From positions 930,001 to 994,000 of the forward strand of contig NZ_JAKGTQ010000001.1 in NCBI RefSeq assembly GCF_021568285.1: a stretch of 64,000 bases of DNA, written 5' to 3'. The notes under the pieces are model-generated. The model saw nothing but the letters and a program-made list of their open reading frames with translations. It did no database searches and was not told the origin of the DNA. Every line of letters starts with the position of its first letter. Within the stretch, counting starts at the first letter, position 1. The DNA comes from Rheinheimera sp. UJ63. GTDB lineage: Bacteria > Pseudomonadota > Gammaproteobacteria > Enterobacterales > Alteromonadaceae. The position numbers were made by a program, and so were the translations under genes. Of this stretch, positions 8,732-21,467 are shown one piece after another.

Positions 8732-8896
8732 ATGACTGAACCAACTACTTATCCCGGTAACGAGCAAGACTACAAAGGCTATCACGCCGACTGGCCGCAA
8801 ACCGTACGTGAGTTGGCAGGATGCTGGCAGGAGTTACCGCAGCAGGAAGAACTGCGTGCAGGGCAAGGCAAAGATATACCGCGAGAGTCGCTTTGA
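8732..8896 (+). CDS. Small hypothetical protein (54 aa), doubtful
   Basis: This open frame reads MTEPTTYPGNEQDYKGYHAD, then WPQTVRELAGCWQELPQQEE, and ends PRESL. A GGAG lies 6 bases before the ATG. The composition is protein-like (Trp, Tyr, acidic) and GC content starts to rise here. I do not recognise a family. It may be a truncated N-terminus of a longer protein. Confidence 0.4.
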   Translation: MTEPTTYPGNEQDYKGYHADWPQTVRELAGCWQELPQQEELRAGQGKDIPRESL

Positions 8897-9071
8897 TTTT
8901 TGGGCTAAATCCTTTAAATAGCGTTCCTACTTTGCCTGCTTACCATTGCAATAAAACCTCTTTGTGAATAATTTTGCTACTGCGCCGGGTTGACTAAAAA
9001 CCCCCGCTTAACGCCCTTGCTGGCGCTGCTGCAACCGGCCAGAATAGCGCCATCTTGCAGTTGAGGTGGTT

Positions 9072-9695
9072 ATGGTTAATCTGGCGTTGCTGGGCGCGTT
9101 TATTCCGACGTTTTTGTTTGTTTCGGTTACCCCGGGCATGTGCATGACACTGGCGATGACGTTGGGCATGAGCCAGGGCGTGCGCCGTACGCTGTGGATG
9201 ATGTGGGGCGAAATGCTCGGCGTGGCGTTGGTGGCAATACTGGCGGTGTGCGGTGTGGCGGCGATAATGCTGCAGTTTCCGGCTTTTTTTCAGGGTTTTA
9301 AAGTTGCCGGTGCGGTATATCTCACTTACATAGGCCTGCAAATGTGGCGTGCTAAAGGCAAACTGGCGTTGCCGCAACCAGGCGAGCTGCCTGCCAGGCT
9401 GGCGCGGCGTACTTTATTTAGCCAGGGTTTTATTACGGCAGTGTCTAACCCCAAAGGCTGGGCGTTTCATATGGCGCTGCTGCCGCCCTTTATCGATAGC
9501 CAGCTGGCATTCTGGCCGCAGTTGCTGGTGTTAGTGGCAATTATTCTGTTGCTGGAATTTGACTCTATGTTGCTGTACGCCAGTGGCGGCAAAGCTTTGG
9601 CGCTGTTTTTTAGTAAAACTAACCGGGTGCAGTATTTAAACCGCATCGGCGCCAGCCTGATGTTTGGCGTGGCGCTGTGGATGTTACTTGGCTAA
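9072..9695 (+). CDS. LysE/RhtB-family amino acid exporter
   Basis: This 207-residue inner-membrane protein has about six hydrophobic segments. It carries the family's N-terminal VTPGMCMTLAMTLGMSQG motif and a central AVSNPKGWAFHMALLPPFI. The ATG at 9072 is preferred over a GTG at 9066 because GAGG lies 5 bases before it. The family exports amino acids or their derivatives by proton antiport; the substrate cannot be told. It opens the GC-richer part of the window and is convergent with the copper sensor kinase gene. Confidence 0.85.
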   Translation: MVNLALLGAFIPTFLFVSVTPGMCMTLAMTLGMSQGVRRTLWMMWGEMLGVALVAILAVCGVAAIMLQFPAFFQGFKVAGAVYLTYIGLQMWRAKGKLALPQPGELPARLARRTLFSQGFITAVSNPKGWAFHMALLPPFIDSQLAFWPQLLVLVAIILLLEFDSMLLYASGGKALALFFSKTNRVQYLNRIGASLMFGVALWMLLG

Positions 9696-9728
9696 TACCG
9701 CATAGCACCGCGGTGAGTTTAACCGACG

Positions 9729-11132
9729 TCACGCCAGTTTAAGCCTGATGCTAAAGCGGGTAGAGCGCGCATCTGATTCGACGCTTAACTGGCCCTGATG
9801 AGCATCGACTATGGCTTTGGTAATGGCTAGGCCCAAACCCGAGCCTTCTATCTGGCGTTGGCGCGAGGCGTCAGCACGATAGAAGCGATCGAATAAAAAC
9901 GGCAAATGCTGTGGCGGGATCGGCTGGCCCGGGTTTTCTACCGTGATGGTGGTGCTGTCGGCTGCTGCGGTGGTGCTGACGGTAATGGTTTCGCCGGGCG
10001 GGGTATACCTAAGCGCATTGGATAATAAATTGGTCAGGGCGTGGCGCAGCAAGGTGCGATCTGCCTGCACAATAATATTGGCACCGTGATAGCTAAGGCC
10101 AACCTGACTTTCTGCCGCCCAGGCTTCGAAAAAGTTGAAAATTGCGGCCACTTCCTGCTTTAGCTCCAGCGGCTGCTTTTGCAGTGTTAACAGGCCATTG
10201 TCACTTTTGGCCAGCCACAGCATATCGCTAATCATTTTATTCAGCCGCTCCAGCTCTTCCAGATTGGAGAACAGCAGATTCTGGTACTCGTCGGCGCTGC
10301 GCGCGCGCGATAAGCTGACCTGCGTTTGCGTGATCATATTGGTCAGCGGCGTGCGCAGCTCGTGGGCGATGTCGGCACTAAAGTGCGACAGCTTGGTAAA
10401 CCCCTGCTCCAGCCGATCTAACATCAGATTAAAAGACTGCACCATGTGGCGCAGTTCGGTCGGGACCTCGCCCGGGGACAAGCGAATATCCAGTTTACTG
10501 GTTTGAATATCACGCATTTGTTCGCTAAGGCCTCTGAGTGGATTCAACCCCTGATGCACCGCCAGCCAGGCCGCCAGCAAGGTGAGCAGTGCAGAGCCGA
10601 GTAAAATCAGCCCCAGGCTGCGCTGTAACTGCGCCAAGAAATGGGTATGAAAACTGATATCAATAGCAGCAATTACCTTATAGTCCTGATCTGCCGTGGT
10701 CAGGCGGCTGAACACACCGCGATAGGCTTTGCCGTCCAGCTGCCAGTGGTGGATGGTTTTGGCATTGTAGTCGGCGCTGGCCGGGGTGTTGGCAGCCAGC
10801 AGGCTTAAGTCAACGTCGGCATTGCGGTACAGTAAGCGGTTTTGGCTATCCATCACCTGATAGTAAACACCGTGATGGCCCGATACCGCTTTGGCCAGCG
10901 TCTGTGCCGGCTGTTGCTGGCCGTCCTGAGCGGTAGTCAGCGTGTGCTCAACCGCGTGCAGGATCACGGCTAATTCGTCGGCGTCCTGCTCGATAAAGTG
11001 ATGTTCGACTGAACTGAGCAGTAATTGCTGCACGAAGAACAGGCAAATCGAAATGGTTAGCGCGACAAAAAGTACCACGCGAACGGTGATCGAGAGAGGG
11101 CGTTTGCCAGCTTTATGCATCAGTTTGCTCAT
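9729..11132 (-). CDS. copS: Heavy-metal sensor histidine kinase CopS/CusS
   Basis: This 467-residue inner-membrane kinase partners with the adjacent CopR. A first membrane segment lies at about 16-38, then a periplasmic sensor domain, and a second membrane segment at about 170-192. A HAMP linker and the phospho-acceptor box [17 protein letters not shown] follow. The ATPase domain has N-box [13 protein letters not shown] and G-box [13 protein letters not shown]. The gene overlaps copR by 20 bases, so both are translated from one message. The location next to the copper oxidase operon supports periplasmic Cu sensing. Confidence 0.92.
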   Translation of the reverse strand: MSKLMHKAGKRPLSITVRVVLFVALTISICLFFVQQLLLSSVEHHFIEQDADELAVILHAVEHTLTTAQDGQQQPAQTLAKAVSGHHGVYYQVMDSQNRLLYRNADVDLSLLAANTPASADYNAKTIHHWQLDGKAYRGVFSRLTTADQDYKVIAAIDISFHTHFLAQLQRSLGLILLGSALLTLLAAWLAVHQGLNPLRGLSEQMRDIQTSKLDIRLSPGEVPTELRHMVQSFNLMLDRLEQGFTKLSHFSADIAHELRTPLTNMITQTQVSLSRARSADEYQNLLFSNLEELERLNKMISDMLWLAKSDNGLLTLQKQPLELKQEVAAIFNFFEAWAAESQVGLSYHGANIIVQADRTLLRHALTNLLSNALRYTPPGETITVSTTAAADSTTITVENPGQPIPPQHLPFLFDRFYRADASRQRQIEGSGLGLAITKAIVDAHQGQLSVESDARSTRFSIRLKLA

Positions 11133-11799
11133 CGTCCAGTTTATAGCCCATACCGCGCACGGTGTGGATCAGTTTTGCCGCAAAGCCATCATCAATTTTG
11201 GCGCGCAAGCGGCGGATAGCTACATCGATAACATTGGTGTCGCTGTCAAAATTCATATCCCACACCTGCGAGGCGATAAGCGAGCGTGGCAGTACTTCGC
11301 CGCGGCGGCGCATCAGCAGCTCAAGCAAGCTAAATTCCTGATTACTCAATATTATTTTGACGCCGCTGCGGCTGGCTTTACGCTTGGCGATATCCAGTTG
11401 TAAATCGGCGACCTGCAATAATTCTGACTGCGGTACGGCCTGACCACGCCGTAGCAGGGTTCTGACCCGGGCCAGCACTTCAGAGAAAGCAAAGGGTTTG
11501 ATCAGGTAGTCGTCGGCGCCAAGCTCCAGGCCTTTTACCCGGTCGTCGACACTGTCGCGGGCCGACAGAAACAGTACCGGCGTGTGGTTATGGTTTTCTC
11601 TTAGCGCCTGCACAATGCGTAAGCCGCTGACGTCCGGCAGCATCACATCCAGCATGATTAAATCGAAATCTTCTGTCATCGCCAGATGATGGCCATCCAG
11701 GCCATTTCTGACCAGTGACACCTGAAAACCGGCTTCGCTCAGGCCTTGCTTCAGATAGTCGCCGGTTTTTTGTTCATCTTCCACAATCAGCAAACGCAT
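11113..11799 (-). CDS. copR: Copper response regulator CopR/CusR, OmpR family
   Basis: The product has 228 residues. The receiver domain starts [20 protein letters not shown], with a phospho-acceptor Asp in [10 protein letters not shown] and the Lys in [10 protein letters not shown]-terminal OmpR-type winged helix follows ([16 protein letters not shown]). I placed the start at 11799 because GGAGAT lies 7 bases upstream; a longer frame adds 20 unlikely residues. It is divergent from the copper oxidase gene, and a CopR-like box (11868-11885) lies between them. It probably activates the copA-copB-copC-copD operon and may also serve the boxes near 29120-29206. Confidence 0.93.
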   Translation of the reverse strand: MRLLIVEDEQKTGDYLKQGLSEAGFQVSLVRNGLDGHHLAMTEDFDLIMLDVMLPDVSGLRIVQALRENHNHTPVLFLSARDSVDDRVKGLELGADDYLIKPFAFSEVLARVRTLLRRGQAVPQSELLQVADLQLDIAKRKASRSGVKIILSNQEFSLLELLMRRRGEVLPRSLIASQVWDMNFDSDTNVIDVAIRRLRAKIDDGFAAKLIHTVRGMGYKLDDEQTDA

Positions 11800-11867
11800 C
11801 TTGTCATCTCCAAACATAGCTTTGGCAGTATTAGGCCATAAACCGCCAAACAGCAACATGACAGCAA

Positions 11868-11885
11868 GATTACAACTTTGTCATG
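11868..11885. promoter_or_regulatory. CopR/CusR-like operator
   Basis: An 18-base site of the form ATTACA-nn-TTTGTCAT lies between divergent copR and copA. The same pattern occurs twice more (29120-29137 and 29189-29206) beside the other copper genes. The three-fold recurrence at copper promoters is the evidence. The site resembles known CopR/CusR boxes. Confidence 0.65.
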
Positions 11886-11954
11886 TTCATGTCATGCTGC
11901 TGACAGTTTCGTCCTCTACACTGCTACGCATATAGAGAGTATTGGAGGTTGCAG

Positions 11955-13766
11955 ATGATAAAGGCTAACACCATGATGCCGGTATCGATTTCACGGCGCC
12001 GGTTTGTGCAGGGGCTGGCGGTGGGCGGCGTGCTGGCCACTTTTCCGCATATCGTCAGGGCGGGTAGCGCCTTTAAAGATAATGCCTTTACCGGCTATGC
12101 CACTGAGCTCAGCGGTAACGTGATTGATTTAACCATCGGCGAAGCGCTGGTAAATTTTACCGGCGTGGTCCGTAAAGCCACCACCATCAACGGTTCGATA
12201 CCGGCACCGACCTTACGCTTGCGAGAAGGCGATGAGGTCACCATACGGGTAACCAATACCTTGTCGGTGCCCAGCTCAATTCACTGGCACGGTATTATTT
12301 TACCCTACCAGATGGACGGCGTACCCGGCATGAGCTTCAGAGGCATTATGCCCGGCGAAACCTTTGTCTATCGTTTTACGTTAAAGCAAAGCGGCACGTA
12401 CTGGTATCACTCGCACAGTGGCTTTCAGGAAATGACCGGCATGTATGGCGCGCTGATCATTGAACCCAAAGCGCAGGATGTAATTGCCGCCGATCGCGAA
12501 TATGTGGTGCAGCTGTCAGACTGGACCGATGAAGATCCACATACGGTGTTTCGCAAATTAAAAGTGCAAAGTGATTTGTACAATTTTAATCAGCCAACAG
12601 TGCAGGACATGCTGCGCGATATCACTGACAGAGGGCTGGACGCGGCGCTGGCAAAACGGCAGATGTGGCAGCAAATGCGCATGAACCCCACCGATCTGGC
12701 GGATATCTCCGCGGCCACTTTTACGTATTTAATGAATGGCAGTTCGCCGCTGGCAAACTGGCGCGGCCTATTTAAGCGCGGTGAGCGTGTGCGGCTGCGT
12801 TTTATCAATGGCTCCAGCAACAGCTTTTTTGATGTGCGTATTCCCGAGCTGAAAATGACTGTGGTGCAGGCTGACGGCCAGAATGTACACCCGGTAACGG
12901 TAGATGAGTTCCGCTTTGGCCCGGGCGAAACCTATGATGTTGTCGTCTCGCCGCAAAATGATGCCTACACCATTTTTGCCCAGAGCATGGACCGCAGTGG
13001 CTATGCCCGCGGTACCCTGGCCGTGGCCGAGAGCTTAAATGCACCGGTGCCGGCACTGGATCCGGTGGAGTGGCTGACGATGGCTGACATGATGGGTAAT
13101 ATGAACCATGGCGCAAGCGACAGCCACAGCCACGGCCACAGCGCGATGGCGCACGGCAATGGCGCGGAAGATCATAGCCAGCATGGTGCTATGGCTATCG
13201 ATCACAGTCAGCATGGCCCGGCGGTGCCTTATGCCAAAGCCAGTTCAACTGTGCGTCATGCCAGCACCGAGTATGGCCCGTCGGTGGATATGCGGGTGGA
13301 TATGCCAAGAACCAACCTGGACGATCCGGGCATTGGTTTGCGCAATACCGGGCGGCGCGCGCTGACCCTGGCCGATTTACATTCGCTGGACGGTATTATT
13401 GAGCCGGGCGGCCCGGAGGCGGAAATTGAGCTGCATCTGACCGGCAATATGGAGCGCTACACCTGGTCATTCGATGGCTTAGAGTTCAGTAAAAGCACAC
13501 CGGTGCATATGAAGCACAATCAGCGTATCCGGGTGATCTTGCAAAACGACACCATGATGACCCACCCGATGCATTTGCACGGTATGTGGAGTGATCTGGA
13601 AAGTGACAACGGTGCCGTACAGGTACGCCGCCATACCATTCCGGTGCAACCGGCGCAGCGCATCAGCTTTTTAACCACACCGCATGATGTCGGGCGCTGG
13701 GCCTGGCATTGTCATTTATTGTTCCATATGGATGCGGGTATGTTCAGAGAAGTGGTGGTGTCATGA
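11955..13766 (+). CDS. copA: Copper-resistance multicopper oxidase CopA (PcoA family)
   Basis: This is a periplasmic Cu(I)-oxidising multicopper oxidase of 603 residues. A Tat signal is visible (SRRRFVQG at about 13-20). Copper ligands are all present: HWHG at 110-113, HSH at 152-154, HPMHLH at 537-542 and HCHLLFHM at 585-592. A Met/His-rich insert at about 377-420 (NMNHGASDSHSHGHS region) is typical of CopA. I use the ATG at 11955, 6 bases after GGAGG, rather than a TTG two codons earlier. Its stop overlaps the copB start (ATGA), so the two are coupled. Confidence 0.95.
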   Translation: MIKANTMMPVSISRRRFVQGLAVGGVLATFPHIVRAGSAFKDNAFTGYATELSGNVIDLTIGEALVNFTGVVRKATTINGSIPAPTLRLREGDEVTIRVTNTLSVPSSIHWHGIILPYQMDGVPGMSFRGIMPGETFVYRFTLKQSGTYWYHSHSGFQEMTGMYGALIIEPKAQDVIAADREYVVQLSDWTDEDPHTVFRKLKVQSDLYNFNQPTVQDMLRDITDRGLDAALAKRQMWQQMRMNPTDLADISAATFTYLMNGSSPLANWRGLFKRGERVRLRFINGSSNSFFDVRIPELKMTVVQADGQNVHPVTVDEFRFGPGETYDVVVSPQNDAYTIFAQSMDRSGYARGTLAVAESLNAPVPALDPVEWLTMADMMGNMNHGASDSHSHGHSAMAHGNGAEDHSQHGAMAIDHSQHGPAVPYAKASSTVRHASTEYGPSVDMRVDMPRTNLDDPGIGLRNTGRRALTLADLHSLDGIIEPGGPEAEIELHLTGNMERYTWSFDGLEFSKSTPVHMKHNQRIRVILQNDTMMTHPMHLHGMWSDLESDNGAVQVRRHTIPVQPAQRISFLTTPHDVGRWAWHCHLLFHMDAGMFREVVVS

Positions 13767-14938
13767 AAACAGCCAACGTAACGCTAACCTTGTCGCTGCT
13801 GGCGCTGGCCTGTACTGTGGCGCTCAGCCCTGGCGTGGCAGCGCAGAACGCCACTGAGAAACCGCCGGTACCAACGCACAGTGGCATGGACCACAGCAAA
13901 ATGGACCACGGCAAAATGGATCATAGCAAGATGAACCACGCTGAGCAGGCGGTTGACCATAGCCAGACGAACCCTAGTGACATGGATCACAGTCAGATGG
14001 ATCATAGCGGCATGGACCACAATAAAATGGGCCACGCTGAGCAGGCCGTAGACCATAGCCAGATGGACCACAGCGAAGTGGACCATAGCAAAATGGATCA
14101 TACCGAGATGAACCATAATGAAATGACCCATGCTGAGCAGGCCGTGGATCACAGCAGTATGGATCACAGCACGATGAACCATGCCGATATGCAGATGCAA
14201 GGCGGTAAGGCGCCGGCTAATGCCCGCGATCCACATGCCTACTCCAACGGCTACACCCTGACTGACGGGCCCTATGGCATGGCCGATTCACGCCATTTAA
14301 AGCACGGCGTTGAACATCCACAGTGGTCCGTGCTGGGCGATCGGCTGGAATACAATGCCGACAGTGAAGCTGGCGAACTGGAGCTGCAAGCCTGGTATGG
14401 TACGACCTATGATCGGTTGGTGCTGAAAACCGAAGCTGAAGTCAGTGACGGCAAGCTGGAAGAGAGCAGCACCGAGCTGTTATGGAGCCACGCGATAGCA
14501 GCCTATTGGGATGGTCAGCTTGGGCTGCGCCTGGATCAGGTTGCCGATGGCACCAACCGGCAGTGGTTAGCATTGGGTGTGCAGGGTTTGGCGCCGTACT
14601 GGTTTGAAGTGGATGTCACGGCTTATCTGGGCACTGGTGGTCGCACCGCGTTAAGTGCCGAAGCGGAATATGAGCTGCTGTTAACGCAGCGCCTGATCCT
14701 GCAGGCCCGGGCGGAGCTGACAGCCTATGGCAAAGACGATGAGGTCAATCAGCTGGGTAAAGGCCTGTCTTCACTGGGGGCAGGGCTTCGGCTGCGCTAT
14801 GAATTCTCCCGCCAGTTCGCACCCTATGTCGGGGTAGAGTGGCATAACAAATATGGTAACACGGCAGATTTTGCCCGCCTGCAGGATGCATCGACAGCAG
14901 AAACATCCTGGGTTGCCGGTGTGCGTTTCTGGTTTTAA
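13763..14938 (+). CDS. copB: Copper-resistance outer-membrane protein CopB
   Basis: The product has 391 residues with a cleavable signal peptide at about 1-27. A long MDHS/MDHG-rich region follows (about 38-145), expected to bind copper. The C-terminal PcoB/CopB outer-membrane beta-barrel domain ends in an aromatic residue (VRFWF). Its start overlaps the copA stop. The repeat region contains three copies of a longer unit built on HAEQAVDHS, a sign of internal duplication. The family is thought to sequester or move copper at the outer membrane. Confidence 0.93.
   Translation: MKTANVTLTLSLLALACTVALSPGVAAQNATEKPPVPTHSGMDHSKMDHGKMDHSKMNHAEQAVDHSQTNPSDMDHSQMDHSGMDHNKMGHAEQAVDHSQMDHSEVDHSKMDHTEMNHNEMTHAEQAVDHSSMDHSTMNHADMQMQGGKAPANARDPHAYSNGYTLTDGPYGMADSRHLKHGVEHPQWSVLGDRLEYNADSEAGELELQAWYGTTYDRLVLKTEAEVSDGKLEESSTELLWSHAIAAYWDGQLGLRLDQVADGTNRQWLALGVQGLAPYWFEVDVTAYLGTGGRTALSAEAEYELLLTQRLILQARAELTAYGKDDEVNQLGKGLSSLGAGLRLRYEFSRQFAPYVGVEWHNKYGNTADFARLQDASTAETSWVAGVRFWF
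13880..14190 (+). repeat. Met-Asp-His coding repeats inside copB
   Basis: Degenerate short repeats encode MDHSKM-like hexapeptides. A higher-order unit with HAEQAVDHS occurs three times (near 13939, 14035 and 14131, about 96 bases apart). Such tracts expand and contract by slippage, so length may vary between strains. Confidence 0.8.
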
Positions 14939-14971
14939 TAGATCAGGGTTTTAATAAATAAGGTGATCAAC

Positions 14972-15367
14972 ATGAAAAAATTAATCCCGCTACTTACTCT
15001 GCTCTGTTTGGCGTTTGCCGGGCCTGTGCTGGCGCATGTTAAACAAAGCGGCTCGGTGCCGGCGGATAACGCCATGCTAATGCAGGCACCGGATGTACTC
15101 AGTATCAGCTTTAGTGGCCCGATCCGGCTGACGAAAGTCACGCTGTTGCACGATAACGGTAACACTGTCGATTTTGGCTTTACGCCCACCGCTGTCGCCA
15201 CGCAGTTTAGCTGGCCGTTGCCAGTGCTGGAGATCGGTAGTTATCAGGTTAACTGGGTAGGTTTGGGCGAAGACGGTCATAAAATGAAAGGTGATTTCAG
15301 TTTTATGCTCCACGCCGGCGCTGACGCCGGGGTGAAAGCTGATAGCGCGCACGCGCATCAGCACTAG
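14972..15367 (+). CDS. copC: Periplasmic copper-binding protein CopC
   Basis: The product has 131 residues with a signal peptide of about 21 residues ending VLAH. The mature protein begins with the CopC N-terminal His (HVKQSGSVPAD), normally a Cu(II) ligand. The CopC beta-sandwich follows (SISFSGPIRLTKVTL, then VNWVGLGEDGHKMKGDFSF), with a His-rich tail. The ATG at 14972 follows an AAGGTG ribosome site. It delivers periplasmic copper to CopD, the next gene. Confidence 0.92.
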   Translation: MKKLIPLLTLLCLAFAGPVLAHVKQSGSVPADNAMLMQAPDVLSISFSGPIRLTKVTLLHDNGNTVDFGFTPTAVATQFSWPLPVLEIGSYQVNWVGLGEDGHKMKGDFSFMLHAGADAGVKADSAHAHQH

Positions 15368-15384
15368 ATGGCTTGAGATTGGCG

Positions 15385-16278
15385 ATGTTTAGCGATACCT
15401 GGGTATTAGCCTTATTCGCCCACAAGCTGCTGAGTTATTTAGCGGTTAGCGGCAGTATTGGTGCGGCGTTTTTGCTGCAGTTGCCGGCGCTGGCTCAGCC
15501 ACCGTCTGATAGCCTTGCCTTTCGGCTGTGGTTAAAACGCCTTGTACTGGGGTGGTCGGCCGCAGGTATGGTGCTGGCGTTACTGTATCTGCCGCTGCAG
15601 GCTGGTGCGCTGGCCGAAACAGGCGTAGCTGGCATGGCCGACAGGCTGATGCTACAGATGGTTTGGCAATCGGCAATGCGCACCCAGCTGCTTTTATGGT
15701 TATGCGGTTATGCAGCGCTGTGGCTTTGGGCCTGGCGCGTTAAACACAGCGGCAAAGCGGTAGTGAGCATTGCGGTAGTTAGCCTGGCCGCGTTATTGCT
15801 GGCCGCCAGTTTCAGCCAAACCGGCCATGTGGCCAGTTTGGCAGGCCTGTGGCCACTGTTACTGACGCTGCATGTGCTGGCAATTTCGGCCTGGGTAGGT
15901 TCGTTGCTGCCGCTGTGGCAAAGCTGTTACCGCTTAGCCCCGGATAGGTTACTGGCACTGATGCAGCAGTTTGGCCGCGTAGCGGTAATTGTGGTGTTAG
16001 TGCTTATCAGCTGTGGCGTGCTGATCTTACTGCAGCTACTCGATTCGCCTGCAGCGCTGTTTGTCACCGACTATGGCCGCTTAATGTTGTTTAAGTTGAT
16101 GTTGGTAGCGGCCATGTTACTGCTGGCTGCCTGGCACAAATTTAGTCTGGTCAAAGCGCTGGCGCAACATCAGAACAGCCGGTTGCTGGCACGGTCTATT
16201 TTTATCGAAATGCTGTTAGCGCTATTGGTACTGGCAACCAGTAGCAGCTTTACCACTGTGGTGGGCTTAGCCCATTAA
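15385..16278 (+). CDS. copD: Copper-resistance inner-membrane protein CopD
   Basis: This is a multi-pass membrane protein of 297 residues with about eight hydrophobic segments and the CopD family pattern. Conserved histidines appear in the first segment (LFAHKLLSY) and in HVLAISAWVGSLLPLW, and AAWHKFSLVKAL lies near the end. CopD works with CopC to bring copper across the inner membrane. The ATG at 15385 has a weak ribosome site; a TTG 12 bases upstream is the alternative. It follows copC closely in one operon. Confidence 0.88.
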   Translation: MFSDTWVLALFAHKLLSYLAVSGSIGAAFLLQLPALAQPPSDSLAFRLWLKRLVLGWSAAGMVLALLYLPLQAGALAETGVAGMADRLMLQMVWQSAMRTQLLLWLCGYAALWLWAWRVKHSGKAVVSIAVVSLAALLLAASFSQTGHVASLAGLWPLLLTLHVLAISAWVGSLLPLWQSCYRLAPDRLLALMQQFGRVAVIVVLVLISCGVLILLQLLDSPAALFVTDYGRLMLFKLMLVAAMLLLAAWHKFSLVKALAQHQNSRLLARSIFIEMLLALLVLATSSSFTTVVGLAH

Positions 16279-16316
16279 GCCCGCTTTATTCTAATAATTA
16301 CAACAGGATACCTAAT

Positions 16317-16802
16317 ATGTTTCGCAATAAAATTCAAACGCTGTCTGCCATCAGCCTGGGCCTGGCGTTACTCTCTCCCGTTAGTGCGCTGGCGCACGGC
16401 AATGAAAAACCTGCCGCCCCGGCCTTGTTCGTCGGCGAAAGCACCGCTGCCGCTCAGGCGGTAAAAGCGTTTCATCAGGCGTTACGCGCTGGCGATGCCA
16501 AAGCGGTGCGCGCCATGCTGGCAGATGACGTGCTGATTGTCGAAGGTAATGGCGTAGAGCGCTCGGCTGACGAGTATGCCAGCCACCATATGCTGGCTGA
16601 TATGAAATTTATGGCGGCGGTACAGGTAGAAGCGCTGGAGCATCAGACCAAGGTGCTGGGCAAGGTGGCCTATTCGGTTAGCCGTAGCCAACTGACTGGC
16701 GACTATAAAGGCAAGCCGGTTGACGTTATCAGTAAAGAAACGCTGGTGCTGGTAGATACAGGCGCCGGTTGGAAGATCGTGCATGTGCACTGGTCGCACT
16801 AA
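16317..16802 (+). CDS. Secreted DUF4440/SnoaL-like (NTF2-fold) protein
   Basis: The product has 161 residues with a signal peptide (about 1-26, ending ALAHG). The rest is a cone-shaped NTF2-like domain: AVKAFHQALRAGDAKAVRAML, then DDVLIVEGNG and a C-terminal GAGWKIVHVHWSH. The terminal HVHWSH could bind metal. No enzyme function can be assigned. Its place between copD and the DUF411 gene suggests a periplasmic accessory role in copper handling. Confidence 0.75.
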   Translation: MFRNKIQTLSAISLGLALLSPVSALAHGNEKPAAPALFVGESTAAAQAVKAFHQALRAGDAKAVRAMLADDVLIVEGNGVERSADEYASHHMLADMKFMAAVQVEALEHQTKVLGKVAYSVSRSQLTGDYKGKPVDVISKETLVLVDTGAGWKIVHVHWSH

Positions 16803-16822
16803 GACAACAGCAGGAGATCACT

Positions 16823-17329
16823 ATGAAGCTAACTCTGGCAGCGGTTGTGTTGGTAGCTACTGCGTTACTGGCCGGCTGTAAAGACGCCGGCCCGGCTAAA
16901 CCGGAAACTACAGCTGTGCCCGACAGTGCAGCAGCACTAACCCTCACGGTATACAAAACGCCAAGCTGCGGTTGCTGTAAAAAGTGGGTATCGCACCTTG
17001 AACAGCAGGGAGTGGTTGCACAGACGAAAGACTATGATGATCTAAGCGGCATAAAAGAGCGCTATGGCATCACGCCACAGTATTATTCCTGTCACACCGC
17101 CGTATCGGAGCAGGGATATGCCTTTGAAGGCCATATCCCTGCTAAATACATCCGGAAATTTCTTGCTGAGTCGCACCCGGATGCAATTGGCCTGAGTGTA
17201 CCGGCGATGCCGCTTGGATCACCGGGTATGGAAGTGGAAGGCCGCTTTATGCCGTACGACATTCTGCTGCTGCATAAAGATGGCAGCGCCAGCGTTTACG
17301 CTCACATCAGTGATGCTGCCATGCAGTAA
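16823..17329 (+). CDS. DUF411 metal-binding lipoprotein
   Basis: The product has 168 residues. It has a lipoprotein signal with lipobox LLAGC at about 13-17. The DUF411 domain begins VYKTPSCGCCKKWVSHLEQQG and contains a CGCC cluster, a further Cys-His (YYSCHTA) and GHIPAKYI. DUF411 proteins recur in copper-resistance clusters and are assumed to bind Cu. An AGGAG site precedes the ATG at 16823; the longer frame would start inside the upstream gene. It is the last gene of the cop operon. Confidence 0.85.
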   Translation: MKLTLAAVVLVATALLAGCKDAGPAKPETTAVPDSAAALTLTVYKTPSCGCCKKWVSHLEQQGVVAQTKDYDDLSGIKERYGITPQYYSCHTAVSEQGYAFEGHIPAKYIRKFLAESHPDAIGLSVPAMPLGSPGMEVEGRFMPYDILLLHKDGSASVYAHISDAAMQ

Positions 17330-17859
17330 GTAGTGTAGTGTCAATCCTTGCTGCTACGCGGTGCTGTAATGACAACTAAATCACTGTTTTAGCTAAATTA
17401 GTACTATGAGCAGTGCGGTCAGGCTTGCAACCTGCCGCACGGCTTACCGAGCCGAGCTGGGCACCTGTTCTCCTGAGATACCCTGAAATTCCCTCCTGAA
17501 AATACACTGCTATGTGCTTGAACTTACTTTAGTCACTATCTGCTGTTCAGCAGCGCTCAGAGCTTATCTGTGTTGCAGAAGTGTAAAGTTTAGCTAAAGT
17601 AGTGACAGTAGTATCGAAATTAACTATGTTAGTGACAAGGTATGCACTTTGTCGCAGATCCAGCTAAAAATCTGCACTTTAATGCACATTAAAGTGCAGA
17701 ATAGAATCTATGTCTTATCATTATCTAATGTATGTAGTCTCTAAAGAGTACACTTAAGTTAAGCTTTAATTTAATAATCAGTGATATGCTTCGCGTCTCT
17801 TATTTAGCGATCGAGGATTGCTCTTTTCTTTCGCAGACTCATTATCTTAGTGATAGTAA
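17330..17859. other. Non-coding region rich in inverted and direct repeats
   Basis: This 530-base gap after the cop operon contains no supported gene. It is AT-richer than both flanks. It contains recurring TTTAGCTAAA and TAGTGACA motifs (for example near 17388, 17589 and 17629) and the near-perfect 30-base palindrome at 17671-17700. The promoter of the DUF3703 gene must be at its end. It may mark a junction within the metal island. Confidence 0.5.
17671..17700. repeat. 30-base palindrome
   Basis: Two 14-base arms (TCTGCACTTTAATG and its exact complement) are separated only by CA. It is flanked by A-rich sequence on the left but lacks a downstream T run, so it is a poor rho-independent terminator. 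An operator, a recombination site or a transposon relic are possible. Confidence 0.75.
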
Positions 17860-18270
17860 ATGAATAAAAAAATTAAACATGAGTACCAAATCAGTATGCG
17901 CTCAGCCATGGAGGCTGAACAAGTCAATGATTTAGACAATGCGTTTAAGTCTCTTGAAAGAGCGCATATTTTAGGGCAGAGATATTTTATACCGCACATA
18001 GCGACGCACTGGCAGATGTTACGAATTGGGCTTAAACGCAATGATAATCGCGAGGTTATTGGTCAGATCGTCCGTTTGATAGCAACGGTTCCGGGTTTTA
18101 TATTTGGTTGGGTTCCAAGGGGAAATCCTGGAGGCGCGAATATCTCTGCTTTAAAGCCAGTGCCCTTGCCAGCTGACTTGCAACCCTTGCTAGCTGACAG
18201 CCCCATTTGGCGGGACGTCTTAATACGCCTGACTATTTACGCGGTTATCGTTTTAATCGTATTAGCATAA
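17860..18270 (+). CDS. DUF3703 family protein
   Basis: The product has 136 residues. A helical N-terminal part (LERAHILGQRYFIPHIATHW) is followed by the conserved GWVPRGNPGGANISALKPVP. It ends in a hydrophobic membrane anchor (about 118-136). DUF3703 proteins occur next to metal-resistance genes, especially mercury and Czc-type clusters, but their function is unknown. No strong ribosome site is visible before the ATG. It is convergent with the RND efflux operon. Confidence 0.78.
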   Translation: MNKKIKHEYQISMRSAMEAEQVNDLDNAFKSLERAHILGQRYFIPHIATHWQMLRIGLKRNDNREVIGQIVRLIATVPGFIFGWVPRGNPGGANISALKPVPLPADLQPLLADSPIWRDVLIRLTIYAVIVLIVLA

Positions 18271-18335
18271 ACACCCATACTATTGCCAAAACGTTCTTCG
18301 CTGCAGCCCAATGCTGCAGCGAAGCAGGTTAATGA

Positions 18336-21467
<3,132 letters not shown>

